From Chara braunii (lineage: Eukaryota; Streptophyta; Charophyceae; Charales; Characeae), in assembly GCA_003427395.1 (NCBI GenBank), contig BFEA01000670.1:696170-739081 (forward strand): DNA of 42,912 nt, read 5' to 3'. The stretch's first letter is position 1; the number at the start of each line of letters is the position of its first letter. Positions 12,479 through 23,535 of the stretch are shown here, piece by piece. A program made the position numbers and the translations under genes. The notes below the pieces were generated by a model. That model searched no databases. It was not told where the DNA came from and saw only the letters and a list, made by a program, of their open reading frames with translations.

Positions 12479-12509
12479 TGAATCTCCTGCCAAAACGCAG
12501 GAAGATTCC
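12479..12509. other. hairpin motif, copy 1
   Basis: AATCTCCTGC and GCAGGAAGATT form a stem around the loop CAAAAC. A related hairpin lies at 12,728-12,758 with different stem bases that still pair. Confidence 0.55.
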
Positions 12510-12562
12510 CCGCTCTCCCATGCCGAGGCTGTGCGGTATCAACCACCCCACTCAGCAAGTCT

Positions 12563-12566
<4 letters not shown>

Positions 12567-12654
<88 letters not shown>
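12567..12654. repeat. (CT)n(GT)n microsatellite
   Basis: CT repeated to 12,620, then GT repeated to 12,654, placed between the two related hairpins. Confidence 0.97.
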
Positions 12655-12655
<1 letters not shown>

Positions 12656-12727
12656 GCTTACTGCAGAAGACCGTGGCCCGTAAGAACACGTACGAAAAAA
12701 GACAAAAGAAAAAAGGGAAAATGGGAA

Positions 12728-12758
12728 TGAATCTTCCGCTGAAACGCGGAAAGATTCA
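12728..12758. other. hairpin motif, copy 2
   Basis: TGAATCTTCCGC and GCGGAAAGATTCA pair over 12 bases with one bulge around the loop TGAAAC. The flank resembles the internal sequence of the GGGCCTCG fold-back family found at 23.5, 24.8 and 42.5 kb (GAATGAATC..CCGC..GAAC..GGAAAGAT..CACCACCATTTT), so this may be a partial copy of it. Confidence 0.55.
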
Positions 12759-15180
12759 TCACCATTTTAAGGCCTTCCCCCTGGCGCAACCCATTTCTTT
12801 ACCGATTTCTAACTTACTACTCTAACACAAAATCTAAAGCTACCTCTGAACTCCCCCTGCTCTTAAACCACGTCTTCGGCCCTTCCCCCACCGAAATTCG
12901 TTCGGAAACGCCCAAACTATGCGTTTCTCGCCTCCCCCCTCTTTCACGTCGGCCATAGCTCGACGCACATATTTTTCTACTAACCGTTGAACTCGCTAAC
13001 CTACCACTAATTCCGGGCTCGAACTTAGGGTCGCCACCCCTTAAAACCCCAGATTCGCTCCTTTATTCATCGGAAACGGTCGAAAAACGACCGATAAACT
13101 AACTTCATTCCCAACTTCTTCATCATTCGGCCATAGCCCAGGCGCACCAGCTTTCTCTAACCGCCCTTATCCTACTAATCTAATGCCAAAACTAACATAA
13201 CCACTACGCTCGCCCTACTCTAAAACCTCCGTCTACTACCTTTTTCCACTCGATTTCTTCATGAATCGAGGGAGATCTCACTTCTCCACTCCCGTCACTC
13301 CTCCCGCCATCTCCAGCGCACTCCATTTCTCTCTCTGCCCCTCCTACACTAGTCCCCCTACCATTCTAACTCTACCATCGAATTCGCGATGTCCTAATTC
13401 CCTGATTTCCCAACTTCTCTCGATCGATTCCGATGTGGATCGAGCTAACTACGGCCATCTGGCTGCGCCCAACCCATGGCCCCGCCATTACCATTTCCTA
13501 AACGCACCTGGCGCAATTCCCAGCCAGGTTCACCCACGCCTCCTCTTCTTTCCCCGCTGCCTGCGTCTTCGCTGCCCGTCACGGTTAGCGCGGCGCCGGA
13601 TGCCTCAGCCCCTCTGCGCCTGTCGCCTACCTCTCCTCTCTCCCGCTGGCACTCCGCTTCACCCCACCCCGCCATACTCTGCCATCAGATGCACCCGGAT
13701 ACGCCCCTCGTCCAAATACATTGCATCGTCTCCGCCACCCCGTCTGCCTCGTCCTTCGCTCCCCGATCCGGCAGTACTCAACCCAGCGGCCTGCCCGACG
13801 GTTCTACGGCTCCGACGCCCGAAGAGATTCCTGGGGCAACCAGCTACTAGGCTGTACAGGCAATCTTCCCTTCCTATACCCGGTCCCACCAGACGAACTG
13901 CGCAGCAGCATTACTGCGACCCTCCCGACAGCACTTTCTGCCCCGTTCTCTGTGCGCTCCCTGGCTTCCCGCTCTTTGGATGTACCCGGCTCAAAAGCGC
14001 ACCCGGGTTCCTCCCCTCCTTCGCTCTGTGCCCGCTGCCTCACTTCTCGTGTCTAACCTCGTCGCCCCCTGCTACGTAACGCCGCCCGCCGGTCCTCCGA
14101 GCGCGCCCGACACAGCTTGCCGGTCGGGTTCAGTTTTCCGCCCTCCCCTCGAGTGGCACCAAGCAAAAGCTGCTGATGTTCATAGGGGAAGGGGACCTAA
14201 GGAGGGGCACAATAACTGACCCGTCGAAAAGGGTCGACCCTGAAGCTACCGGCTAGCCCCCGGCCGGTACCGCTTACCTACTGCAGCCTCTACCCCACCT
14301 GTTGGCTGGCGCGTTTCCCGTACGTTCCCTCATTGGGGGCTTGAGCCCACAAGTGGTTGCTGCGGGGTTCCCCATAGTACTGAAAAGGGGTAACCACGGC
14401 GCTGCTACGGAACCAGTTTTCGCTCCTCGCCGGGGAACCGCGGGGCTGCTGGCACCTCGCCAACCCCGCGGGTTGGGCCCGCCGCCACACCTACTAACAA
14501 AATCGAGGGGGATAGCCTTTCCGGGCCCTCAACCTCTCAGGTTTCGCTCCATGCCGCTCCGCTGCCACCGCGCCGACGCCTGCTGGCCTCGATTCTCGAA
14601 CCTCCATAGTAACAGTCCGCTGTCGTAACCTATAGGGCTATGCCCAAGCCTGAGACCAGCACCCGCAAAGTACCATACAAGGCAGTGCGGCGCGGCGCTT
14701 TGGGCCAACAACCCGGCTGCGCGGCTCCCAGTGCCCACGCCAGCTTGCTTATACTATGCCATAATTGCCCCGCGTGCCATCTTACGACACCCCGCTCACT
14801 GCACGAAGTCGTGCCGTCGTTGCCGATGCCGTCGCCGGGGTCGTTCTCCGCACGCGCGCTCGACTCGGTCAAACGTATCCATCGAAAGGACATATCCCCT
14901 AATTCCTGCTTAATCAAATATAAATAAATATTAATAATACCATTAATCAACCGACCGATGATCAACCGCAGAAAAGAATCACGCGCACCTTAAACCTGCG
15001 CGCCCACGCACTCTTTACTCTAGTCACCCATCCAACCAACGTAGATCCCAGGCACGGCCGCGCCTAGCGCGGTATACTTAAACTTTAACCCATACTATTT
15101 TCTATCGCCTGCAAAAACTAGGGCGGATATCCTTATAAGGGTATTCACGCCGACATCGCTGAACCCCTATTGGAGTCTTT
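12759..15180. other. GC-rich block with an unassigned Pro/Ser-rich ORF (13261-14079)
   Basis: An ATG-started ORF of 272 codons runs from 13,261 to 14,079 on the plus strand. Its translation is rich in Pro, Ser, Arg, Leu and Cys with no recognisable motif. All other frames nearby are also open, as expected of GC-rich sequence with few stops. The rest, to about 14,900, has the same composition and ends abruptly in AT-rich sequence. It may be a non-coding retroelement leader. I would not treat the ORF as a gene without transcript or homology support. Confidence 0.3.
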
Positions 15181-15184
15181 AATT

Positions 15185-15200
15185 TTATATATATATTTGA

Positions 15201-15241
<41 letters not shown>
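15185..15241. repeat. (TA)n microsatellite
   Basis: Near-pure TA repeat interrupted once by TTGACGA. Confidence 0.95.
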
Positions 15242-15243
<2 letters not shown>

Positions 15244-15336
15244 CAAAAAAAATGACAATATCACGCACTCACCTCTCAAATTTCATAGTAATCCGCTAAT
15301 TAAAAAAAAATAAAAAAAAATTATCGATGATTAGGG

Positions 15337-16240
15337 GGTCGAAAAAAATTGGAAAACCTTTTAATTTTTTTTAAACATTTTAGTATATATTTGTTAATTG
15401 ATTGATTGATTGATTCATTCATTGGTTTGGGTGGGGTCGACAATTATGCTAATTTGGAACGAGTACGAAACAACAATGGACACACTTCACAATAGTCTCA
15501 TGTCATACTCACCAACTCCGTAAGTATAGTAGTGGTGGATCTCGGTCTAGTAGTTACATGTTATAGTCTATGTAGTCAACCCAGACATCTAGGCCGATTT
15601 TAGTTGTCTGAGTCCTTCGTACATATGCAACGAACATGTATTTTTTCCAATGAGTTGTACGAGCCCGACACATTTTTTTGACCCTTGATAAAGCACTTGG
15701 CCCCTCATAGTTGCCGGGGGGTTCATAGGGGAGGCTAGTACAACTTCAGAGACATTCGATCTCTGGAGGGTCAAAATTTCAGAGTACCTACACTTCAGAA
15801 AAAAACGAAAAACCTTTCATTTTTTTAAAAACATTTTCGTATATATTTGTTGATTGACTAATTGATTGATTTATTGGTTGGGGTGGCGTTGGCAATTATG
15901 CTAATTTGGAACTATACGAAACAACAATGGTCACACTTCACAATGGTCTCATACCATACTCACAAACTCCGCAAGTACAGTAGTGGTAGATCTCGGCCTA
16001 GTAGTTACATGTTATAGTCTATGTAACCAACCCGGACATTTGGGCCGATTTTAGTTGTTTACGTCATCCGTACATATCCAACGAACATGTGTATTTTCGA
16101 ACGATTTATACGAACCCGACGCATTTTTTGGACCGTTGATAAAACACTTGGCCCCTCATAGCTGTGGAAGGGGGTCATAAGGGAGGCTAGTCCAGCTCCA
16201 GAGACATTTGACTTTCAGAAGTCCAAAATTCAAGAGTACC
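15337..16240. repeat. 452-bp tandem duplication
   Basis: Copy 1 (about 15,337-15,788) and copy 2 (about 15,789-16,240) align throughout. Paired landmarks are CAATTATGCTAATTTGGAAC at 15,441 and 15,893, TAGTAGTTACATGTTATAG, AACGAACATGT, CACTTGGCCCCTCATAG, GGGAGGCTAGT and AGAGTACC at 15,781 and 16,233. All give an offset of 452. The copies differ by scattered substitutions. No ORF is conserved between them, so they look non-coding. Confidence 0.93.
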
Positions 16241-16244
16241 TTTG

Positions 16245-16470
16245 CTACTACAAATGACTATTGCTACTTCTACTACTGCTACTATTAATATTGTTACTAG
16301 TATTATCAATACTATTTTTTTTTTTTTTTCGTTATTGCTATTACTACAACTAACAGTAATGCTACTATTACTATTACAACTACTATAAGTACCCTTATTG
16401 TTGGTATTACTAATACTACCACAATTACTAGTGCTGCTTGTGAACTCTTACTACTACTACTACAACAGCA
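16245..16470. repeat. degenerate (TAC/TAT)n trinucleotide tract
   Basis: ACTACT, GCTACT and ATTATTACT words dominate, interrupted by a T run near 16,315-16,329. Confidence 0.8.
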
Positions 16471-17416
16471 TAACAGATTATGTTCTACATAGATGAATAG
16501 ATCAAAGGTCGAAGTAACTTTACCTCTTTGATATTAAAATATATTTGAGATGAGTTGGTCCAACAATGAAATAGTTTTACCTCTATAGTAGACAACTTGG
16601 AGTATAATAAATCCATTATATATATTTTTTTAACTATTTTTTGTTTGGCTTTCTTCATTGTATTTTTTATCCCCCTTCAATTTTCAACTTTTTTTTTATC
16701 GCCTCTCACTCATAAGGCTGCCCACATTGATTGTGGTTGATCGTCAGCTACCCACATCCCCATATGTCATAACGACTCACTTGCATGTTATTGAAGGGGA
16801 GAGTATACTCCTGATAATTTTTCTTCATATCTTTGACTTATATATCGTATGTTCTCATGTTCATTCGTATACATTTATTGGTAGTATAGAAGAAGAGGAA
16901 GAAAGAAAAGAGGTAGGGGGTGAAGCAGTTCTATAAGAAGCGAAGGACAAAGGAAAGAGGAGTAAGGGAGAGAAGTGGAGGGGCAAAAAATATAATAGAG
17001 GAAAGAAGAACTTCAAAAGGTTTTCAATACTTACCGATGGAGCATACTACTTTAGGATGGCACAAGAGGACATTCAATAGTTGTCATTGGCTATGGTAAG
17101 TGGTGGGTGTGTGTATATATGACAGAAAGATAGAGAAGGAGGAGGGGAATATTATTCTATTCGTGATGGTATATTCACTTTATGATGGTCATTCGTATGC
17201 CTTCCATGTGTATGTGTATCTATGTTCCTATATGAACACAACGAATGTGTGTTCACGTTCAAATAGGTGCATTCGGACCACGTTCGTGCACATTCAAACA
17301 CATTTAAACACGCCACGTTGCATTGGAGGGGGAAAAATCGAACTTAAACGTCCTACAAGTGCACACTCGTGGAAAGCCACTGGTAAAAGCGCGACGTTGG
17401 AGGGGGGGAATTGTGT

Positions 17417-17417
<1 letters not shown>
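16471..17417. other. no gene recognised
   Basis: AT-rich sequence, then a purine-rich GAAGAGG/AAAGAGG stretch around 16,890-17,000. ORFs of up to 137 codons run into the GT microsatellite and show no domain. Confidence 0.4.

Positions 17418-17481
<64 letters not shown>
17418..17481. repeat. (GT)n microsatellite
   Basis: Uninterrupted GT repeat of about 64 bases. The Cys-Val and His-Thr repeat ORFs around it are artefacts. Confidence 0.97.
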
Positions 17482-17484
<3 letters not shown>

Positions 17485-18342
17485 ACATGCACGTGCAAAC
17501 ATGCTCGGAGTAGCGCGATCAGTGAGGGTCGGCTCACGAGCGAAGTAAGAGGTGAGTTGAAGTGGGAGTTGGGCGACCCGACGAGCTGGTGCCGAATGTG
17601 CGGGATTGACGCGTGGGGCTACGACGGACTGTAGCGCGCGCGCGAATCCGATGGGCACAGGAGGACTAAGCGGGGTGACAACTTCGTGGGTTGGTGCGTG
17701 ACGACGGACTGTCCGCACCAGAGAGAGAGGAAGGGAGAGAGTTGAGATGGATGGACGTGGAGTTGCAATTTTCTTTGTCTTTTTCTTTGCCTTTGTATAT
17801 AAGTTTTGATTTCGGCTCGGACAATTCACCCTTATTTTTCCTCCAGCATCTTTGTCTCAATGTTGTCCCTCATATGGTGTCTTATTCAGTCTCGATCCCT
17901 TCTCTTTTGTGTACATTGGATGGATGAGTTCTAATTGAATGATATGCTTGTCGTTTTTGCCTAATCATCATCGCTGCTTGTCGCTTTGATCTGCTGTTGC
18001 CACGACAAGAATTTGAGGTTGTCACGGTGTCTGATGTGTGCGATGTCGTTTTGCATGATCGGGAATGATTGTCTGCAGGATCACTGACTGATTAGATGGT
18101 TGGGTGGTTGTCTACGCCACGTGGCAATTTGCATGTAACCTCACTTTTTGCACGAAAATCAGCCAACAGACCCATGTGCGATCACCTCGTGTACACACGT
18201 GTAAGCGCGATCGGATTAGCGCGGCCTACACGTGTCCACCCACGAGCGATTCGCGATCACTAACGATCTTGGCACCTCCGGTATCAGAGTAAGAGTGAAA
18301 TTTCCATCTTATGAGAATTTAGTGCTCCGCCGTAATGGTAAG
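17482..18342. other. no gene recognised
   Basis: Mixed composition with no domain, RNA gene or element boundary that I can support. Confidence 0.4.
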
Positions 18343-18753
18343 ATGTCGTGCATCGCGGACCGGGAGTACTTAGAGCACTGGGAGGAAGAACATCTTAGGC
18401 TGAAATATCCGGAATTTCCCTGTCTAACCGAGAACCGACTATGCGCCAGGGACTTTCACCGTGCCGTAACCAGCGACCCGAGGTGCCCCGACTACCCGAC
18501 TACTTATAACACACAATATTTCATATCCCCAGGCTTCGTCGTTATCACCACCAACTTCCCTCCCTTCCATCTTCTCCTCCCCTACCACCAACTCACAGTC
18601 GTACCGTGGAATTCCATAGCCCCGTATTGGCCCCATACGCCGTGCAGAAATTGCAGACGGCGCGGCAACCGCCGAGCCTCTGGAATTACGGGGCCTAACC
18701 ATAACGCGCGCCGACAATCACCACTCGTCCACACCCGGAGGTCCGACCCATAG
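18343..18753 (+). CDS. hypothetical ORF, 136 codons, not recognised
   Basis: I do not recognise this ORF. From the first ATG at 18,343 the product starts with a charged, non-repetitive stretch (EYLEHWEEEHLRLKYPEF at residues 11-28), followed by Pro/Tyr/Arg-rich sequence with CRNCRRRG near residue 100. The first part looks more protein-like than its neighbours. There is no homology I can name, no promoter I can see, and the minus strand is also open. It could be a retroelement remnant or chance. Confidence 0.18.
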   Translation: MSCIADREYLEHWEEEHLRLKYPEFPCLTENRLCARDFHRAVTSDPRCPDYPTTYNTQYFISPGFVVITTNFPPFHLLLPYHQLTVVPWNSIAPYWPHTPCRNCRRRGNRRASGITGPNHNARRQSPLVHTRRSDP

Positions 18754-19265
18754 AAGTTGCAACCCCCACAAGCAGACCTCTCTCGAACAACCATCACTAG
18801 AACGGACGGATCGGACGGCCTGCGATCCACCGCGCATGCCATCTGCCTTATGCTGCACGACATCGACCGCCATCAGACCAAAAGTAACCCGCCCGTTAGC
18901 CTCATTGCACCTATGTCCCTGAGCCCTCGCCACAGGAGATCTCAGTTCTGACCTGGGACTCCACCCCAATTTCCCAAAAATCCTTGGCACACCCCTTTTC
19001 GCACTTCCAGGCCCACATCCCACTCCGATCAGGAAGTCGCGCCGGGTGAGGTTGGGGCGTCACAGGCCTCTGGCAGCTAACTCCCGAGGTGTAACCTCGG
19101 TAATTCCGATATCACCATTTGCTCCCCTGCGTTAGCGCCGCCGCCTTAGCGCACATTAGCGCACTAAGGTACCGCCAACCGACACGGCCGCCAGCCCGGA
19201 GTCCCCTCCCACTCTACTGCCAGATTTTCATGTGCTTTCGCTTTTCCCATTTCCCTTCCGCTGGG
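18754..19265. other. no gene recognised
   Basis: GC-moderate sequence. GGTTGGGGCGTCACA near 19,048 resembles termini of some plant gypsy LTRs but has no partner in the window. Confidence 0.35.
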
Positions 19266-19331
19266 TCAAAAGGCCCGGCATTGATCGAGGAGGCAGCTTC
19301 AAAAGGCCGGGCATTGAACGGGGAGGCAGCT
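19266..19331. repeat. 33-bp tandem duplication
   Basis: The unit from TCAAAAGGCC to GGAGGCAGCT occurs at 19,266 and 19,299 with three or four mismatches. Confidence 0.85.
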
Positions 19332-19438
19332 CCAGAGGCCCACCGCCCTTCCTCATTGCTGCCTACCACCCTGATTCTCATTCGTGTTGCTTGATTGGCT
19401 GAGCAGTCGAGGAGGCCCTCGTTCCCCTTGATCTGTCT

Positions 19439-19588
19439 GCGTGAATCTCATCCCAGGGAGGGCTACCGGTACTTCAAATGCTTCCAGGGATGCCTAGCGG
19501 TCAGCAATGTGCTGCGTGAATCTCATCCCAGGGAGGGCTACCGGTAGTTCAAATCCTTCCAGGGATGCCTAGTGGTCAGCAATGTGCT
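19439..19588. repeat. 75-bp tandem duplication
   Basis: GCGTGAATCTCATCCCAGGG begins both copies (19,439 and 19,514), and both end GGTCAGCAATGTGCT. Only about three mismatches separate them, so the duplication is recent. Confidence 0.93.
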
Positions 19589-20558
19589 GGACCGGTATGC
19601 GATCCTCAGTATGGGGAGGTACTGGGTGCTTGCCATCTCCTTCCCTGCTGTCCACTACGGTAACCTCGTTGGTGTCAAGGTCCGGATCACTACTATCCTG
19701 GAATCACCCGCTGCTGAGGAAAGCATGTCGACGGTCAGGGAGGGGTTCCAGGATCCTTTGGCCATCATAACTGTGCTCAGCAGTCCATGTTCTTCTTGCT
19801 TGTGGTAGTCGGCTTCCGCCTCCTCCTCCTCTCTCCTCCTCCTCCTCTTCCTCCTCTTCCTCCTAATCTGAGTCCTGTTGTAGCGAAGGGATGTGAAACA
19901 CAGGTCTGAGAAGATGACCACTGGCTCTGGTTTCGCTCCATTCATGCAAGAACTCTGTGGAGTAATTTAGGCAGATGGCAAAGGGCATTTGGCAAATTCC
20001 TTTTTGAGCCCTCTTTCGTAGGGAAAGGGTGGTGTAATACATCAAATATATACCAGATGTTCTGACTGGAAGTTTCGCAGCAAATGGATTGATTGTGCAC
20101 TACCCCGCTGACCAGGGTGATTTCTTTTCTTTTTTTCTTTCTACCATGGTGATTTAGCAATATACTGTACCCATAAATGAATGAACTACGGGCAAACAGT
20201 ATGTATGATCCTTGGTGAGGGGATCTAGCAGTTTAGGATGCTGGTGCATCTGACTTGAAAGAAGGTGGTGTGCGGGTTGTGAACTACTGGATTCTTATGG
20301 AGGTTCTACACAGAGATGCTTGGTTGAAGAAAAAGGAAAAGAACGTGTACAGTAAGTAGACAAGAGGGAAAAAAAAAAAAAAGGATACACTGGATCTAGC
20401 AAAAGGATAGGAACGGCGGGAGAGGGATTGTTTGGTGGCAGTGAGTGAGAGCTGTCGTGGTGAGGAGCCGCGGCGTCGAATGGAGGTGCCAGCCAGCCAT
20501 TGAGGGGGGAGGACGACGGTGTTGGCGCTGCGCTTGCCGAGCGGAGAAAGGTGACAGG
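19589..20558. other. intergenic region upstream of the ADP/ATP carrier
   Basis: Contains a CTC-rich tract (19,815-19,865), an A run at about 20,370-20,382 and an unassigned 78-codon plus-strand ORF at 19,572-19,808 without a recognisable domain. I see no clear TATA box. A TGA at 20,442 closes the carrier frame upstream, and no in-frame ATG lies between it and 20,559. Confidence 0.45.
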
Positions 20559-21680
20559 ATGCTGTCTAAGTTGGGGGGAGGCAGCTCGATGGCGGTGGGC
20601 ACGTCCGCGTTTTCCCCAAGTGGGCGAGATCTCTACCTGCTTGGTGGAAGCCATGCGGCGGCAGCGCCGTGTTTCCGCGGCTTCGCGGCGGCCAGCGCCA
20701 TCATGGAGTCCTCTCTCTGTCAACCCCTGAACACGCCGGCTATGGCGCCGTTCATCGCTTCACCCAAGGAAGGGAAAGCTAAGGACATGAGCGCCGCCCA
20801 GTCCTTCGTCATCGACTTGTTGGCGGGTGGGGTGTCCGGTGGAATTTCCAAGACTGCCGTCGCGCCGATCGAGCGTGTGAAGCTGTTGCTCCAGACGCAG
20901 GGCAGCAACAAGCAGCTCTCGCCCGACAAAAGGTACACTGGAATCGTTAACTGTTTCTCGAGGGTGGGGGCGGAGCAAGGAGTCCTCTCTTTCTGGCGGG
21001 GTAATCTCGCAAATGTCATTAGGTATTTCCCCACGCAGGCCCTGAACTTCGCCTTCAAGGACAAGTACAAGCAGATCCTCTGCCCTTACGATCCTAAGAA
21101 GGAGTTTTGGAAATTTTTCGGTGGAAATCTGGCGTCGGGCGGGGCGGCCGGCGCCACTTCGTTGCTCTTCGTCTATCCTCTTGACTTCGCTCGTACCCGC
21201 CTTGCTACGGATGTTGGAAAAGGCGCGGATCGGCAATTTTCGGGCCTAGGGAACTGCCTGTCGACCATCTATCGAAGTGATGGGTTGAAGGGACTGTACC
21301 GAGGATTTGGTGTGTCGGTGCAAGGTATCATTGTGTACCGCGCAGCGTTTTTCGGAGGCTTCGACACAGCCAAAAGCGTTTTCCTCAAGGATCCAAACAA
21401 CGCGCCAGTGTGGAAGAAGTGGGCGATCGCACAGGCTGTCACAGCTGGCGCCGGCATGGTGCCGTATCCGTTCGATACGGTGCGGCGGCGGATGATGATG
21501 CAGTCGGGATCGGGGGAGCAGATGTACTCCGGTGCGATCGACTGCATGAAGAAGATCATGAAGAATGAGGGACCGAAGGCTTTCTTCAAGGGAGCGTTGT
21601 CGAATGTCCTCCGTGGCGCTGGTGGGGCGCTCGTGCTTGTTCTTTACGACGAGATTCAGAAGTCAGTACGGGCTGGATAG
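20559..21680 (+). CDS. mitochondrial ADP/ATP carrier (adenine nucleotide translocase), intronless
   Basis: Exchanges cytosolic ADP for matrix ATP across the inner mitochondrial membrane (SLC25 family). The 373-residue product has three repeats (about 82-175, 185-280 and 287-372), each with the carrier signature: PIERVK at 103-108, PLDFAR at 207-212 and PFDTVR at 304-309. The last runs into RRRMMM (309-314), the diagnostic hexapeptide of ADP/ATP carriers. [20 protein letters not shown] at 152-171 is typical. The carrier part is about 292 residues, close to the usual 300, in one exon. The start is the first in-frame ATG after an upstream stop. Later ATGs at residues 11, 49, 62 and 77 are alternatives, since the first 80 residues (Ser/Ala/Gly-rich) are an extension that animal carriers lack. 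Such a leader could be a presequence. By eye the body is closer to animal, red-algal and stramenopile carriers ([15 protein letters not shown]) than to angiosperm ones. Confidence 0.97.
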   Translation: MLSKLGGGSSMAVGTSAFSPSGRDLYLLGGSHAAAAPCFRGFAAASAIMESSLCQPLNTPAMAPFIASPKEGKAKDMSAAQSFVIDLLAGGVSGGISKTAVAPIERVKLLLQTQGSNKQLSPDKRYTGIVNCFSRVGAEQGVLSFWRGNLANVIRYFPTQALNFAFKDKYKQILCPYDPKKEFWKFFGGNLASGGAAGATSLLFVYPLDFARTRLATDVGKGADRQFSGLGNCLSTIYRSDGLKGLYRGFGVSVQGIIVYRAAFFGGFDTAKSVFLKDPNNAPVWKKWAIAQAVTAGAGMVPYPFDTVRRRMMMQSGSGEQMYSGAIDCMKKIMKNEGPKAFFKGALSNVLRGAGGALVLVLYDEIQKSVRAG

Positions 21681-21769
21681 TGGCATAGATAGCGGAAAAA
21701 AAAAAAACAAAAAAAAAGGGGGAAAAGAACTCCCCGGGAAATGGGGGAACGCGCGGGCGAAGAGGTGAG

Positions 21770-21856
<87 letters not shown>

Positions 21857-22392
21857 TTAGCCTCGTTGACGTAGAATATAACACCGACGTACCTGTCAAT
21901 TTTGTTTCCCTCTTCCCACCCGTTTGTCCCAGGAGGGGTTCTCCTTTGCCTAGTTGATTTGTGAGCCTCGCTATTCCTTGTGGAAACTAGTTTTTCTGTG
22001 TCCCTGTTTTCTGCTGTCAATTCTGAAGTCTCGCGAGCCTTCACATCTTTAAGTATTTCTTTCTTTGCTCAGTGATGGAGGAACGCAAGCTCTTTTTTTC
22101 GTCCTCTCTTTTTTTTTTTTTTTTTTTTTTTTTGTACCGTTAACAAGCCTCCAACTCCTTGCCGGTTGAGGGTTGTCCCCTCTCATTAGTCTCCTGTGGA
22201 CTTTATGGTAGTTGTGATCCTTGCAGGGATAAAAAAAATGATCTTCATCTTCGCTCCTCTTGTCTCTGGATTTGTACACGTCCGTTGCCATCTGCCTTAT
22301 CTTCTGGCACAAAATGAGAAAATGAGAGTCGTTCTATTTACTTCAGCGCTCGCTCCATTGGGTCACACCTATTCATTCCGGGAGAGAGTTAG
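21681..22392. other. region downstream of the carrier: A-rich tract, (GA)n and poly(T)
   Basis: The stop codon is followed by an A-rich tract (21,696-21,718), a GA microsatellite (21,773-21,854) and a T run (22,109-22,133). No AATAAA polyadenylation signal is obvious close to the stop codon. The opposite-strand Leu/Ser-repeat ORFs come from the microsatellite. Confidence 0.6.
21773..21854. repeat. (GA)n microsatellite
   Basis: Uninterrupted GA repeat of about 82 bases, about 95 bp after the carrier stop codon. Confidence 0.97.
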
Positions 22393-22637
22393 TCCTGCGC
22401 TTCTAGATAAGACAAGGACACCCCTATGCTTCTAGATAGACAAGGACACCCCTGCGCTTCTAGATAGACAAGGACACCCCTGCGCTTCTAGATAGACAAG
22501 GACACCCCTGCGCTTCTAGATAGACAAGGACACCCCTGCGCNCACCCCTGCGCTTCTAGATAGACAAGGACACCCCTGCGCTTCTAGATAGACAAGGACA
22601 CCCCTGCGCTTCTAGATAGACAAGGACACCCCTGCGC
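22393..22637. repeat. 28-bp minisatellite, about nine copies, with an assembly join
   Basis: The unit GACACCCCTGCGCTTCTAGA plus TAGACAAG is repeated almost perfectly. An N at 22,542 sits between two identical 95-bp blocks (22,447-22,541 and 22,543-22,637), so the true copy number is probably smaller or simply unknown. Confidence 0.95.
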
Positions 22638-22842
22638 AACAGGGAAGGGAAGGTTACTTCGGCGGATAGAACTCAGATTCCCGAAAGGCAGATTCTCGGA
22701 GTGTACTCGGCGAGTAAACGATGCGCGGCAATCAATGGCTCTTGGCTGGTCTGTTGGTGTTCTTCGTTGTGTTGAGGATAGATTTCATTTTTTCGTTTGG
22801 TTTTGTTGTGGCGCGTGTCCGTGATATAGGGTTTTCCTTCAT
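22638..22842. other. spacer between two minisatellites
   Basis: No gene or element recognised. Confidence 0.4.
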
Positions 22843-23105
22843 GCAAGAGTTTTGGGACGAAGAGGGCAGAGTATGAGAGGAGGGTTTTCCTTCAATGCAT
22901 GCGAGTGTTTGGGAGGAAGAAGGCAGAGTACGAGAGGAGGGTTTTCCCTCACACGAGAGTTCGGGACAAAGAGGGCAGAGTATGAGAGGAGGAGGGTTTT
23001 ACTTCAATGCACGCGAGAGTTTGGGAAGAAAATGGCAGAGGGTATGGGAGGAGGGTTTTCCTTCAATGCATGCGAGAGTTCGGGATGAAGAGGGCAGAGT
23101 ATGAT
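22843..23105. repeat. about 60-bp tandem repeat, five copies
   Basis: Units contain GAGAGTTCGGGANGAAGAGG, GCAGAGTATGAGAGGAGG and GTTTTCCTTCAATGCATGC. Copies differ by small indels, some keep the three-base phase and two frames are open. I regard the ORFs as by-products. Confidence 0.88.
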
Positions 23106-23423
23106 TGGCCCAAGCAGGGAGTTTCTCTAATGCAGATTAATTATATCCATTATGGTTGAGAATGGTGGGAGGAGAAGAGAGAGGAGCGTAGGGTGGGCTA
23201 GGAGTCGTTCCGGCGGTCCCTTCCTGCCCTCTATGGAGACTCTCTGATGTCACGTGCTTGGACTCCATATCGTTGGCCCTCTTTTTCTCAATTACAGCAG
23301 GACTGTCATTACGGCGAGACCTGCATGAATCCGACTGCAATCACGTCCAGGGCTTTGTGGAAAAAAAAGTCCTAGTCTGATTATCCCCTTACTTTTTTGC
23401 TCCAGTCTTCTCGTGGGGAGCAG

Positions 23424-23466
23424 CACGTGCTTGCACGTGCTTACACGTGGTTGTTTCTATATATCT
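23424..23466. promoter_or_regulatory. three CACGTG boxes at 10-bp spacing followed by a TATA-like sequence
   Basis: CACGTG occurs at 23,424, 23,434 and 23,444, exactly one helical turn apart, and CTATATAT follows at about 23,457. CACGTG is the G-box/E-box core bound by bZIP and bHLH factors. No gene is recognised within 500 bp downstream. It could equally be a short tandem repeat that happens to contain the palindrome. Confidence 0.3.
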
Positions 23467-23535
23467 GCCTGCCTGGCTGAGGACTGGATCAGGATATGGT
23501 GGCATGTAGGTGGCGTACAGGTAGTGGATGATGAT

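Noticed and set aside
13261-14079. 272-codon ORF as a gene
   Set aside because: All neighbouring frames are open in GC-rich sequence, the product is Pro/Ser/Arg-biased and shows no motif. It is mentioned only as part of the GC-rich block.
20445-20558. Extending the carrier upstream to 20,445
   Set aside because: The codon there is GTG, not ATG, and the added residues (Arg/Cys/Gly-rich) do not resemble a carrier or presequence. The first in-frame ATG is 20,559.
22393-22637. CRISPR-like array (28-bp direct repeats)
   Set aside because: Repeats are directly abutting with no spacers, and the context is eukaryotic. It is a minisatellite.
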